Of a stretch of DNA of 64,000 nucleotides, positions 30,941 to 42,179 are shown piece after piece (the stretch's first letter is position 1; each line of letters opens with the position of its first letter). A program made the position numbers and the translations under genes. Source of the DNA: Gracilariopsis chorda (lineage: Eukaryota; Rhodophyta; Florideophyceae; Gracilariales; Gracilariaceae); contig NBIV01000057.1 in NCBI GenBank assembly GCA_003194525.1, positions 310,001 to 374,000 on the forward strand, given 5' to 3'. A model generated the notes under the pieces. That model made no database searches, was not told where the DNA came from, and was given only the letters and a program-made list of their open reading frames with translations.

Positions 30941-30959
30941 CGCTTGTTAAGACAGGGTC
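30941..30959 (-). repeat. Harbinger right terminal inverted repeat
   Basis: Read on minus it is GACCCTGTCTTAACAAGCG, differing from the left repeat at one base. It is followed by TGA (30,960-30,962), the target duplication. Subterminal GTTCACGCG and GTTAAC repeats lie just inside (about 30,911-30,940). Confidence 0.85.
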
Positions 30960-30962
30960 TGA

Positions 30963-31140
30963 GTGGCAAATGTCACGGCGCATGGCACGGCGCACGGCAC
31001 GGCGCATCAAACTGAACCGACAACGGCAAATGAAACATGGCCAGGTGGATGCCGTGCTTGTACCGTCGCGCACCTGAGCGTTCACTGGTCCAACTGGCAA
31101 AGCGGGAGGCGTAAGAGCTCAGATGAACTAGCAGTGTTTG
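30963..31140. repeat. Dispersed repeat module, copy 3 (split by the Harbinger element)
   Basis: It begins right after the target duplication with GTGGCAAATGTCACGGCGCATG and continues with CACCTGAGCGTTCACTGGTCC and GAGGCGTAAGAGCTCAGAT, matching the copies at 5.5 and 8.7 kb. The left half is at about 16,640-16,728. The two halves rejoin cleanly when the transposon is removed. Confidence 0.6.
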
Positions 31141-33060
31141 GCTCCAACCGCCGCCTTGCCTTTACCCCTTCAGCCATGCACTGCGATACCGTTTTTGCAC
31201 AGCTAATGTACCAGATGCAGAAGGCTATGGGCTACTTCCGAGTAGCCCTTGTTCTTCTTCACCCCGGTGGAGGGCAGCTCCCCTGACTTTTCGTATCCGC
31301 CACCTACCCCTCATTTCCTCCAGCTTCCTCTTCTCTCCGTTGTGCTTGCGGGTGGTGCTGAAGAGATTTCACTACGAGAGGCACATAATTTCAAATGCCA
31401 TACTACCAGTTCTCACAGAGATCAAAATCATGGCTGTTCCATGCCCCGCCCAACGCCGCCCCCGTCTAATTCAATCAGGTCTAGTGGAAGCCGTCAATTG
31501 AGGCGTCACCCGATGTCCTTGCAGTGATTGCTGTGCGTGCTGCAGCGGGCAAGAGGTAAACTGGCGTCTGTGTCGATTTCAGAGCAGAGCGATGGGTGGG
31601 TGACTTTGAAAATTGCCCAGCTCACAAGTAGTGAGAGAGCGACCATACGGAGACCGGAAGTAGGCAATAGTGAGCATACGCACCCAGAATTCTGCAGAGT
31701 ACAAAGCACAATTCTGCCAAAATCATTACCTTGAGATTTAGTCTGCAGAATTCTCTAGCGAAGACTTCACGACTAATGCTGAATAGTGCGTCGTTATGGA
31801 AATCGCCTAAGTAAAGCTAGGAGTACTGCGTGTAATGCATTTCATGAATTTCGCGGTAGAGAGCTAACCTTACATGCGCTACTGCGAGCACCGTACGGCC
31901 CACCAACCACGACGGAGCCATGAGGGCAGACATTTTTGACGTCGGAGCTGTACCCCTCACCCCCGGAAAGAAGACACGTTATACAGCGGGGCAAGACTTT
32001 GTCATTAAACTGTGGTCATTTTAGCGATGAACAGACATGGTGGCTGGTGCCAGAGTCCCGGAGCATGACAGATTCTGAGGGCTTACTGCATAATACTCAA
32101 GAGTTAACTGGTACGTGCTTTCGTAAACCCCCCGACAACAGAAGAATTCTGTATCAATTTTAGTTTACACGTAAGTATGCAAACTTGCCGGAATTCTGTG
32201 AGTGGCTCGCAAAATTCCGCGCAGACGTAGGTTCTCTAATGAGAAATGCATGTGGAGGATGTATGACGTAGAAAAGCATCAAAGCACAGTTAGACAGGTG
32301 GCTAGAATGAACCGTGCGGGCAGAGCGACCAGAAAATTTGAAATGTTGTACACGTGGCAGAGCGGCCGCATGGACGTCTTGGTACTCAATTAACTACTAA
32401 AGATAAGGCATACCGCCCAGAATGGTATATAGGCCAGATCTCCCGAGGATATACAGCACCTGAGAGGCAACCCGTGCCAACGGGTATTTGTAGTATAGTA
32501 AGTGCGCCAAGTCCTTCGTTGAGTAAAGACATACGTCTCTCCATCAAATAGACTAGTATTTTGTTTTGGATGGATATACAGACTTTCAACTAGTTTTTTC
32601 TACTAACCCGCACGGTAACAATAATAGATATGTACAAGCGCCAATACTCTACGCATGCTTCCTGAAGACCAGGCCTGACGCAGTTGATGCCGAAGCCCTT
32701 GCCTGGATTCTCCTCACGTCAACCGTTTGGAACATCGATCCCATCTTCAGCCCAGGCTTTCTACAAAATATCTCTACTGACCGCTGACGTACTTCCGACC
32801 GTTCAGCATCCTAATATAATCATTGCCATTCTCCACATTGGTATTACGACCTGGAACACCAATCAAAGATCAATGATGGAAGCTTGGGTTCTTAACCACC
32901 AAGTCACAATGCTTTGCAGGGCAGAAAAACAATCCTGCCCGTTACAAAGTCGCCGGCTGGTATGGTGACGATCTTCGAAACTGCTCTGGCCTCATCTTGA
33001 AGTCATAAAAGTGCCGCAATACTCCAACCGTCAGTTATGTAAAACCCCAAGTCACTTGTA
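31141..33060. other. Unassigned region, possibly host sequence then the 5' end of element D
   Basis: No supported gene was found. GATCTCCCGA at about 32,436-32,445 resembles the chromovirus primer-binding core and could mark the end of a decayed 5' LTR of element D, but the LTR itself could not be delimited. A short imperfect hairpin (CAGATGTCT...AGACATCTG) lies at about 33,081-33,114. Confidence 0.3.
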
Positions 33061-33182
33061 TGCACTAATAATTATGCGAACAGATGTCTCAGATACTGGG
33101 ACATCAGACATCTGATACAGTCCGCACGGTCACCGAGGAAGTGATTTCAAGCCTCCAGTCAAGCTTCGAACGATCGGGAACA

Positions 33183-33896
33183 AGTGGTGCAATACCTTGA
33201 AAAAGGTAAACACAAACGAGGGTGTTCAACATCCTTCTCTATAGGGTAGCAACAGTAAACAGAGCCAGTTGAGGTTTGCGCACTCGTCTGGCGTCACTCC
33301 GACGCTCACCATCACGACTGGCGTCAGGTGTATGGTATATATTGGATATGGGCATGAGAAAGCGAAAGAAATCGAAAAATAGCACAGATAAACACGGGAT
33401 TCTTACCTGTATATGGTAAAATATATAAGTACTAAGAACACGCAATCCAGATAGAGATGACGACGCAGTGTGCGGTTCAAGATGCCACGAGGTGGAATAA
33501 CTTGTCCCATACCAGGCTTTGGCTCTCCAATGAAGCTTACCAAGTACCAGTGGTTCCTGGGTCAGAGCCGAACACTCGTTTGTTGTGTTTACCTTCCCGC
33601 GACGTGACGCGGCTTCACACCAAATTATTAGTGGTGCAGGCCCACTTTCAAGCTGTCATTATTAGAATTGTTAATTATAAACAGAACTATTTCTAAACGT
33701 TAGGTGCAAACACTTCGATACGTGTGCTAAGCGTGCCAAAGTGGCAAGTGAACTAATAACATTAAAAAATGTTCAATTAACCTCGATAGCCAGTAATTGT
33801 TCTCTTATTCATATATCGAGCTAATATGCCGCGGTGCGGAACTCATTTACATGAGTCGCATCATGCGAGAGCCTCTCACGAACGCGTTGAACTACA
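33183..33896 (-). repeat. Element B 3' LTR
   Basis: It aligns with 41,466-42,179 at an almost constant offset of 8283 bases. The right end is ACTACA as in the other copy. The left end reads AGTGGTGCAA where the intact copy has TGTGGTGCAG, so the terminal T has mutated. Confidence 0.8.
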
Positions 33897-33915
33897 TAAC
33901 CCCCACCTAAGCCCC
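33897..33915 (-). promoter_or_regulatory. Polypurine tract of element B
   Basis: Read on minus the bases next to the LTR are GGGGCTTAGGTGGGGGTTA, a purine-rich tract at the position expected for plus-strand priming. Confidence 0.65.
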
Positions 33916-34014
33916 GATAACGTCCCCATTAGCGGCGGTCAACCACGCAACGTAGTTGTACTCAGAGTTCTTTTCGGCAAGGCCGATCCAGACTCTCCTC
34001 TTCGCGTCTTAGCT

Positions 34015-35874
34015 ATGAAACAGACTCCAAAAAACTCGCCCAACCATCCCCAGGGTGTCTCCTCCAACGTTCCAAACGTTACAGTAGCTCCCAAAAACTT
34101 TGTTCAACAGCCTGCGACGCAGTAGAATCGTCCGCAGTTCGAACGCAGTTTCAACACAGCTCCAATCACACAACTGGGTCCTTCTCAACCTTCAGCTCCG
34201 CTGCAACTCTATGAGCATACCCCGTAGGTCTATCAAACTGCCATGCAGCCTCAACAGATGAACCCACCGATGTGGCAATGGCCTCAGCAACAGATAACTC
34301 TAGCAAATCTCCCTCTGGAACTGTGACCTTCATAGGAAGATCTAGAAGCGGTCAATCCGTGACACAACGTAACTCCGTACCTACGGGCTCCATGGTTCCA
34401 CCCTCACGTGTTAGGCCTCAAGATGATCATCAAATCGTATGCGGATGGATTGGGCCGGTTCCCGGGTCATTTTCATGTCTATATGATATCCCCCTTTGAC
34501 TGGAGACATCGAATTCTTCCTATTTCTCTGGCGATTATCCACTATAATGGCGAAAGTGACGCGGATGCGTGGACTGCCCTCATCAAGGTGCTGCACCAGC
34601 CTTTGTACCGAACTTATTATGATCTTCCTATTCCGACAAACTTCCATTTCGACCTGGCCTTCTACCGAACATTCAGGGAGATCCAATATCGAGAGAACCT
34701 CGCGCGTCCGGCGAACACCAATGAACAGGGCCAGGATATACCCGTTCATAACAGTTTATTGTGTTGGACGCGTCCATTATTGCATGCCCATTTCCGTTAC
34801 CTCAAACGTGAATCAAGGTTCTCTTATCTTCGCAGAATGATCCGCTTCGAATGAAGAAGCCGTTCCCGTTGGGGATATCTTATACCTTATCAGAACACTG
34901 AAGCGAATAGAATTCGCCCTCGCCACATGCGTGGGAGGTATGTTCCGATTCCATTAGTGTGGGCTTCCACTGAAGTGTGCCGTGGGTGCTATATAGAGCT
35001 CCCCCTTCGCACCACCTATGTGGGTAGCTGGCTTCTAAGCAACCCGTTTACGATATGGTGTTCCGTTATGAACATGTAGTGGGCTGTGCGAACAGCTGTA
35101 TATCTCTTCCACGAGGTTTACGACCAATATCGCCTTTCGTACATCTTACTGACCCTTCATTGTCGTATCCGGTCCCTGGAATTTTTAATCATGCTCGGTG
35201 GCAATGAAAACTTCTCAGAGCTGATGTGTCTCCTCGATTTTATCGAAAATACCGATTGCAATGCGGTGCCAGTGGCGTGGTCATCTCACCACGATGAGTT
35301 GGACACAAGTGACCGATCACCAGGGCGGAGGACTCCCCTCGCTGGTGATTTCATCTATTACGATCCGTGGACGCGGGTGGCAATTACTCGAGACGAGGCC
35401 TTCATACTGCGAGACGCCGAGAGAAATATCCCAGAGAGACACCCAACTGGGTTCGTCCTCACCAAAGAGTCCGTCCACGCGGAGGATGCCCAATATCCAA
35501 TGTCAGATGATGTTCATGATGAGGATTACCGGAATGCGCCTGTTGCGACGAAGGATCTAGCCAACCAGGGAGCGGTGCCATCGATACACGTAACTTCGAT
35601 TCCGACGTCTGTTACCCCTCCGACTTCGGCTACTCCTCTGGCTGCGCCGGTTCCTTTTCCCTCCATATCAGTGGCATCAGTCTCATCAGTGATGAATGAC
35701 GCCCAGCGTGCCGCTGTGATATCTCAGTTCCTTTGGGAGGCTGGACTGTCCGACGTAGCGTCGAGTGACATCTTGCAGATGCATGGTGCTCTCCGCGCTC
35801 CGGTGGCTAACATAATAGTGAGGCTCAACCGGACTCCAGTGGTACATCCTTCTGAGGACCTAGAGAGTTGTTGA
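34015..35874 (+). pseudogene. Antisense ORF (aORF) of element B, unknown conserved protein
   Basis: One frame runs for 620 codons from the ATG at 34,015 to the stop at 35,872-35,874. It is broken only by about seven in-frame stops (such as TAG 34,123 and TAG 35,074) and no frameshift. It lies opposite to gag-pol, starts 118 bases inside the 3' LTR and ends about 320 bases from the chromodomain. It aligns collinearly with the aORF of element C: APWFHP, ADGxGxxPG, DWRHRI, LPIPTNFHFDLAFYRT, IPYQN, GCYIELP, YDQYRLS, AGDFIYYDPW, then an acidic Pro/Ser/Thr linker and a small C-terminal block (FLWEAGLSD). The first 130 codons are Gln/Pro-rich. I recognise no domain. Element-encoded structural or silencing-suppressor roles are speculation. 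Confidence 0.75.
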
Positions 35875-36189
35875 GTTCCCAAATGGCTTGGTTGTTGTGA
35901 GCCCGAATAGCGAGTAGTAAAATAAGAATGGTTTTCTGTAAACGGTGATTCTCTGTTATTTTTCTTCTTCTCTCCTCTTTCGGGGTATCCAAAAATACAA
36001 TGCCAATCGATCTTTTCTTTTCAGAGTCTTCCTTTCTTCTTCAAGGCTTCGTTACTTTTTTCCATTCCAGGGCTTTTATTCTCTTCATAATTGTTCTCAA
36101 CTATAATAGTGTGCTCTTCATCTCCCATCGTGGGTGTAACCGTGGCGCTATGGCTTGAAGCTTCCCCTACGAGGGAATGTTCGATGTTA

Positions 36190-38800
36190 CACGGCAGAAC
36201 CAATTTTATACGGCGATGGTATTGCACGAGGTTCATCCGTGTCCATGAATGGTGGAAAGTCGTACCAACTGACATGATATTGTATGAACCCATCGGGATG
36301 GTAACTGTGTGCCAATATGTGGTCGATAACAAACTCCTGTGGATAAACTTCCTACGTTGCAGGGTCGTCAAACGTCCGGCTTACCGATGAATGTGACGGC
36401 TGCGCCGGTGACGTAACCACCAGAAGGGGTAAAACTGACGTCTGAGACGGATTTGGTAGGCTCTGATGAGCGATAGTTAGCTTCTTCATCAAGAGGCTCT
36501 GAGATTCCTCAAGTGCAAGGGGTCGAGAATCCGTGAATTGACGGGAGTCTCCATTCGTGAGCTGCGACTTTTCAGACTGGGGAGGCGGATCGGCGGTACC
36601 GAAGTCAGGTGCACGTGACAGCAGTGCGTCCACGTGGGTGGTGCCAACAATGCACACTGGTAAAAACGACCCTCCACTGGCGTGGGCGCGCTGCACGTCG
36701 TGTGGCGTGGCGCGCGACAACAATCCTACGGTTCCAGTGTCAAGTACTTCAGTCTGGGCTGTAAATGTTCTTTCACCATCTATCTCCTGTGGCCGCTGGC
36801 CATCTTGACGGGTATCACGTGCATCTCCCACATTAAATGGCGATGATAAGCGAACATGACCCGTTTCGGGGCGAATTTTTTCAACTTCGTAGTGTGCCTT
36901 GTAATCCGAAGAACATTTGCTGATTATTCCGGGATCTGCCGTGATTGTCTTCGAGCACGCAGTGAGCTGCGGTGACGAGCTGACGTCAGTGGCGGTATTT
37001 TGTGTGAACGATGGATTATTCAGGCTAACTAATTCAGTATTCACGAGACCTTCTGTGTTCACTATCTACTGTCGGCCAGGGATGGCAGTTTCAAATTCCG
37101 ACTGGTTCGAGAATGCTTAGCGAGAGCGATCACTAGAATGTGATACGTCCTTGAGCGAATGAGATTTTTCAGAATTCTAATGTGAATGATTCCCATCGGA
37201 CGGGCACGAGATGTCCTTGCTAACAAGATTACTATCCCCCGCAACGGGTGTTGTATCCCTTCCATTATCAGCACGCGAATTTGGTGTTGTGGTGCTGAAA
37301 TTAGGAGCAATCTCAGCTGAGCCGAGTTGTGTATCCCGACGAGGTAATTGAACTTCAGAATTTCGTGTATCATGATTATTATACAACGGTCGCGACACCA
37401 GTAATTGTCTCTGGCCAGAGCAGACAATCTCCTCCCTCTCCTTAGGTGGAGCGACATCGGGAGCCAAAAGGACTGTTAATCCGTCAAGGATTAACAGAAA
37501 CTAAAGAGCGAGTATGAACCAATTGGTGTGTAACCGAAGAATCGGTGGAAGAAAATGACTGAGTGTAGGTAAGACCTCTCAAAGGGATCAGTACCTGTGT
37601 ACGGTTTTTTCCAATACCCTTCAGTGAAGATGTGCTTGTCGTTCTATCGTCCGTTCCAGTACGGGGTAAAATTGCCTCCGTATGAAGCGTAGGGTCTTGA
37701 ACTACTTGTTTTCTAGAAAAACGTTCAGGTTTATCACTAATATCCAGTACCTCTGTGCCTTTATCGACTTCCACGACCTTGTATGGCCCATCCACGATGG
37801 ATGGAAGCTTGTGACGTTTCTTCTTCTCAGGATTATAGTATTCCTTGCAAAAGAGGGCAAATTGTCCTTTATGAAGGGATAGGAGGGGCCAGCTGATTCG
37901 TGTATCGAAGTTCCGCTTATACGCGCGTTGTCCCCTTGCCATGGACGTCTTGGCGAGTGGTACGACTGTGGGTAGCCAGTTCTTCCATTGGGTATAGTAA
38001 TCCGTTGTGTACCGGAACCTATCCAATATAGGTTGAAAGTCGACCGCCACATGTGGTGGTGAACGAGAGAGAACCAATTGAAATGGAGATAAACCAGTAA
38101 TTCCGTGAACTTGCGTATTTTACGGATACGTAATTGTATCCGTGAAAAGTTCACAAGTTCTTGGAAGCTCAACCGTATAAGCACGCAGTGCCGATAAAAG
38201 ATTACGGTTAAGGTGTTCAACCTTCCCATTACATTGGCGGTGATAGGTTGTTTTAAACAGATTCTTCACAGCGATTGAAGAAACGTCTTTCAAGAAACGA
38301 GCCACAAAGTTTGGTCCATTATCTGAAAGGACATTAACCGGCGGGCCGTTTGCCAAGACCCGGTGTCGGACAAAAGCTTTTGCAACACTTTGCGCGGTAA
38401 TCTTCTTCGACGAAACTGTCTGGACTGATTTAGAAAGCCTATCCGTGAGCACAAACAAATACTTAGGTCCACGGAATTTCCGGATGAACTCACCGAATAT
38501 ATCGATAGCCACAAATTCTAGAGGAGCCCGTGCCAGGAACAGGGTTAATTTCTTCGCATGGCGACGAAGCTTAACTCGTTCTCTAGCATAGTGCGTACAA
38601 CTTCTCACCACTGAGTAACAATCAATCACTAAAGCGGGCCAGTAGAAATTCCAATGGAGCGTCTTGTAGAGCTTCCTAGCACCAGGGTGATCCAACATCT
38701 TCAAGTGAAGTGATGGATGTAGAACTTGCGATTGATGGGAGTGAGAAACCACGATTTGTGGGTTGGAACGAACTGCTCTGACCAGATATCCTTATGAATT
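36190..38800 (-). pseudogene. pol: Element B integrase, linker and chromodomain
   Basis: The integrase core is at 38,752-38,120 (D in EFVAIDIFGEF, D in LSDNGPNF, E in NGKVEHLNRN). Its zinc domain has lost one Cys (SCTHYA instead of SCTECA). The second part (38,077-37,484) covers the GPY-like region (SIVDGPYKVVEVD). The linker continues to about 36,370. The chromodomain lies at about 36,358-36,228 in one frame (EFVIDHILAHSYHPDGFIQY). Stops and frame changes separate the pieces. Confidence 0.8.
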
Positions 38801-39070
38801 GACTCCAAAAGGAATATGAGCACCGCCATTAATCTGGGGGCGTATCTTCATACAAAATGGATCTCTGACTAGTGTACGAACCAGCTCTTCGAGGGTGATG
38901 GTGGTGAAAGATCTTGAATCGGTTTCTTCTCCGTTTAAAAAGAATAAATCATCACAGAAGTTGTCTGACGTCAGTTTCAGAACTTGGTCATCCTCTTGAA
39001 GTAGAAAGCAGGGAATCTCCTGGTGGTCTTCATCAACGGGAATTGCTTCAACTTTCGTCCCTAAAAGAGA

Positions 39071-41430
39071 TTATGCATCCACCTGAGCGTTGAGATTAAC
39101 CTTTCTATAGGACATTTCATAGTCAAAACCGTCGAACCAATGCCTCCAGTGCATTAGACGTCCCGACGGCTCGGTTATCGACATTAAACCTTGCGATGCG
39201 GAATGATCCATGTTGACGGTAAAGCGGGTGTCCATAAGATAAGGCCGTAATGTCGATAAAGCCCATACCATGTCAAGACATTCCTTCTCAACTCGGGCAC
39301 CCCTCCAACGAATGAATCTCCCACTCAGTTTCCCTCAGTAGCTTTGCTTATGGGGGCGACATTCGGTGCCAGCGGTGGCTGTAGGTCAACCCGCACGTGG
39401 GCTTTACTTAAAACGACGGTGGTAGGAACCGGGTTGTCAACTGACGGCACGGCCGGTTTCGGCGTGTGGTTTGTATTTTGATGAGACAAGTCCACTTTTG
39501 CACGAAAGTAGGAAGCTATCTGAACTGATGCCTTCTCCTCGGGAGTCAATGCTCCATAAAGGACCACGATTGTGGGCATATCTCTCACAGTGACACCGTA
39601 ACGCAGAGACGTATATCCATGTTCACAGCAGATATGACATTTCAACTTCCGAATGAGTTCTGCCTTCTGTCCATTGTCCTGGAACCTCGCCATGGTGCGT
39701 GTATTGACCTACTCATGCCTCTGAGAATAGAAGCCAGTGGAATGGTGAAGTTGTGGGGCTCGAACACGAGAGCGATCTGCATACAGCAGCTGGCTATCCT
39801 CCATTTGCGAGGGTTCTGTCGATTAAAGCTGCGTATTGAGGAATGATACCAAGTCCTCACGAGCGCATTGCAAGTTATCTGCCTTGGTGCGAACGTAGTT
39901 CTGGTGCTTCATGGATATCGATGAGGGGTCTGCCTCCAAATGGAGTGCTCCAGACTTCACCAGGTTACCCGAACGTGCACGCATAGCGTCTCTCTCTGCT
40001 TCAGAACATTAAACAAGCTTCAAGTAGATAGCCTTCCGTTTATCCTCAGGTCGTTGAGCAAGAGGAGTGCGGATAGATTCATCCAAATTATCAATTAACA
40101 TGGTGCATTGCTCGAATGAGGAGTAAACATTCCCACAACGATGGAAAGCCTTGTTCAGTCAAATTGAATATTCGGTTTCCGTTTCCTTCGGGCGCTGTTT
40201 AGTATTGCCTATGGCGAGAGTAGCCTTCTTAATGGCATTCAAGGTCCTGTACGAGCGAATTAATTATTGAAAAGCTTCTGGCCAACAAGTATCTCCTCCG
40301 TTAGACGGAAGTGAAGATCCTCTGATAGAGTTGAACTGATCTTCTGCGATTCCACGTAGAAAATAAGGTATGGAAACGAGCGCCTGTCCCTCATTCATGC
40401 CGACGATGTCTGCTTCTGCTACAAAGCGTGCAAGGAAATCCAAGACAGGGATTCGGTCCTTCCCAGTAAAGACCTGGTTTCGAAATGAAAGAGCCATCCG
40501 CTTAATGCAATACTTCACCTGACCCGTACTCCAGGGTGTCCGATCCAAAGAGAAACCTTCCAAGCGGTATAAAAGCGCTCTATACAAGGTATTAGTAGGC
40601 CGTAGTTCTTTCAAACCGGCGTGGCGCCTACCATTAAAACGGGACCAAATCACACCATAGATGCCCTCCAAATGACGCCAGCCCACCGAGGTAGAACCGA
40701 TGAGCGTGATGAATCAGAGTCGTAATCACGATCATTCTCCCGTTTGGGATACTTCCTTCCAAGGTCGATGGCATGTCCCCGATGGCAAACTTCAGCCCTG
40801 GAACCAGGCTTTGCTCCACAATCACGGATGGAATTCTCCAACGTCTCTAGACGTGGCAATAAGGGATTTAACATCGAATCAATTCCTCCCATAATGTCTG
40901 GGAATCCACTTAAAACCTCTAAAAGAGAATTAACATCAGTTCGTAACACATGGATATCTTCGGATACACTACTGAAAATTACGGTATCAACCTCCTACGG
41001 ATTGTATCCACCTCACTGGTGAGGGCAGCATTAGAGCTCTGTTAGAGATAAATTTGAGCCTCCAAGTGACGGAGTTGTGCTTCCATCTCGACAACGAGTG
41101 CATCATTATCCACAGTTGTGGTTCGAGAAACCTTAAGAACAGTAGAAGGCCCAGTACCAGAGACAGCTGCCCACTGCACGGGTTGTTTCCGACTGTCAGT
41201 TTTAATTCCAGCAGCATCCTGGGTACCACGGGACAACCGCGGTCGTGGCAGCAATTCTTCACCTACTGACCTGGGTCGTGAATTGCTGCGATTTTTTGAC
41301 TGCTGGATAGCGGAACACAACGCAATGCGAAAGAAAAACCTTGAAACGAGAACAACAAACCAAAACACAAACAACCAAATCCAATGATGGAGCGACGACT
41401 CGTAGAACGAAAAGCAATCCAGATAACTTG
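39071..41430 (-). pseudogene. gag: Element B gag fused to an RNase H remnant; protease and RT deleted
   Basis: Read on minus, gag pieces run from about 41,430 (basic and coiled-coil N-terminus, RTTTVDNDALVVEMEAQLRH) through 40,949-40,650 (LRTDVNSLLEVL) and 40,686-40,264 (capsid block, LDRTPWSTGQVKYCIKRM) to 39,693-39,325, which holds the zinc-knuckle remnant CHICCEHG followed by LTPEEKASVQIASYFRAK. About 60 bases later comes RNase H (EKECLDMVWALSTLRPYLM, 39,300-39,071). In element A these two points are 2.2 kb apart, so an internal deletion removed protease and reverse transcriptase. Confidence 0.8.
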
Positions 41431-41451
41431 TGTCTTGCGACACCGTGTAAT

Positions 41452-41462
41452 TCGGGAGACCA
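41452..41462 (-). promoter_or_regulatory. Primer-binding site of element B
   Basis: Read on minus, the LTR end is followed by AAG and then TGGTCTCCCGA, identical in core and spacing to element A. This confirms the orientation and the 5' LTR boundary at 41,466. Confidence 0.75.
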
Positions 41463-41465
41463 CTT

Positions 41466-42179
41466 TGTGGTGCAGTACTCTGGAAAGAGGAAAGACACAT
41501 GAGGGTGTTCAAGATCCTATTCTGTAAGCTAGCAACAGTAAACAGAGCCTCCTCGGGTTGTTGCGCTAGTTGGGCATAACTCCGAGGCTCAGTGTCATGA
41601 GGGGCATTCACGTGTACTGTAAATACCAGAAAAGAGTCACTAGACAGCGAAAGAAAACAAAAATATCCAGTAAACACGGGATTGTTACCTTTGTTAGGGC
41701 AAAATGGGTAAGAGTTAAGAACAGGCAATGCGGATAGAGATGAAAAAGCAGTGGGCGGTTTGATATGTCACAAGGTGGAATAACTAGTCCCGAATAAGAA
41801 TTTGGCTCTTAAATGGGTTTTACCAAGTACCATGGGTTCCTGAGTCAGAGCCGAACACTCGGTAGTTGTGCTTGCCGTCCTGCGACGTGGAACGGCTGCA
41901 AACCAAATTATTGGTGTTTCAGGCCCACTGTCAAGCGGTCATTACTGGAATACCTAATTAAAAATGGAACTACTCCTATATATCAGGTGGAAACACCACT
42001 ATACGTGTGCTGAGTGCGCCAAAGTGGCGATTGAACTAATAAATATTAATTAAATGCAAGTGGCCTCGACAGCGAGTAATTGAACTCGTATTCATATATG
42101 GAGTTCATATGATGCGTTGCGGAACTAATGTATATGACTTGCATCATTCGAAAACATCCTTTGAACTCGTCGCACTACA
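41466..42179 (-). repeat. Element B 5' LTR
   Basis: In plus orientation it begins TGTGGTGCAG and ends CGCACTACA, so on minus it has TG and CA ends like elements A and C. Length is 714 bp, equal to the other copy. Confidence 0.85.

Larger units (their letters stand above)
16729..30959 (+). mobile_element. PIF/Harbinger-type DNA transposon, split by LTR element A
   Basis: The ends are 19-bp inverted repeats with one mismatch: GGCCCTGTCTTAACAAGCG at the left, and GACCCTGTCTTAACAAGCG read from the right. They are flanked by TGA on both sides (16,726-16,728 and 30,960-30,962), which fits the TNA duplications of this superfamily. Inside are a DDE transposase on plus (17,174-18,406) and a second gene on minus that runs toward it, the two-gene plan of Harbinger elements. 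Subtracting element A and its duplication gives an original length near 4.4 kb. Outside the duplications the two flanks join into a third copy of the dispersed module seen at 5.5 and 8.7 kb. Confidence 0.85.
33183..42179 (-). mobile_element. Element B: deletion-derivative chromovirus nested in element D
   Basis: Two 714-bp LTRs (33,183-33,896 and 41,466-42,179) are homologous along their whole length but differ at roughly a quarter of positions, so the insertion is old. Flanks are GAACA (33,178-33,182) and GAACT (42,180-42,184), a target duplication with one later change. Read on minus the order is 5' LTR, primer-binding site, gag, RNase H, integrase, linker, chromodomain, then a plus-strand antisense ORF, polypurine tract and 3' LTR. 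Protease and reverse transcriptase are missing: gag joins RNase H near 39,300. Confidence 0.85.

Noticed and set aside
32202-32787. Short plus-strand frames at 32.2-32.8 kb as small genes
   Set aside because: They show no homologous copy, no start context and no domain. They probably lie in the decayed 5' region of element D or in flanking DNA.
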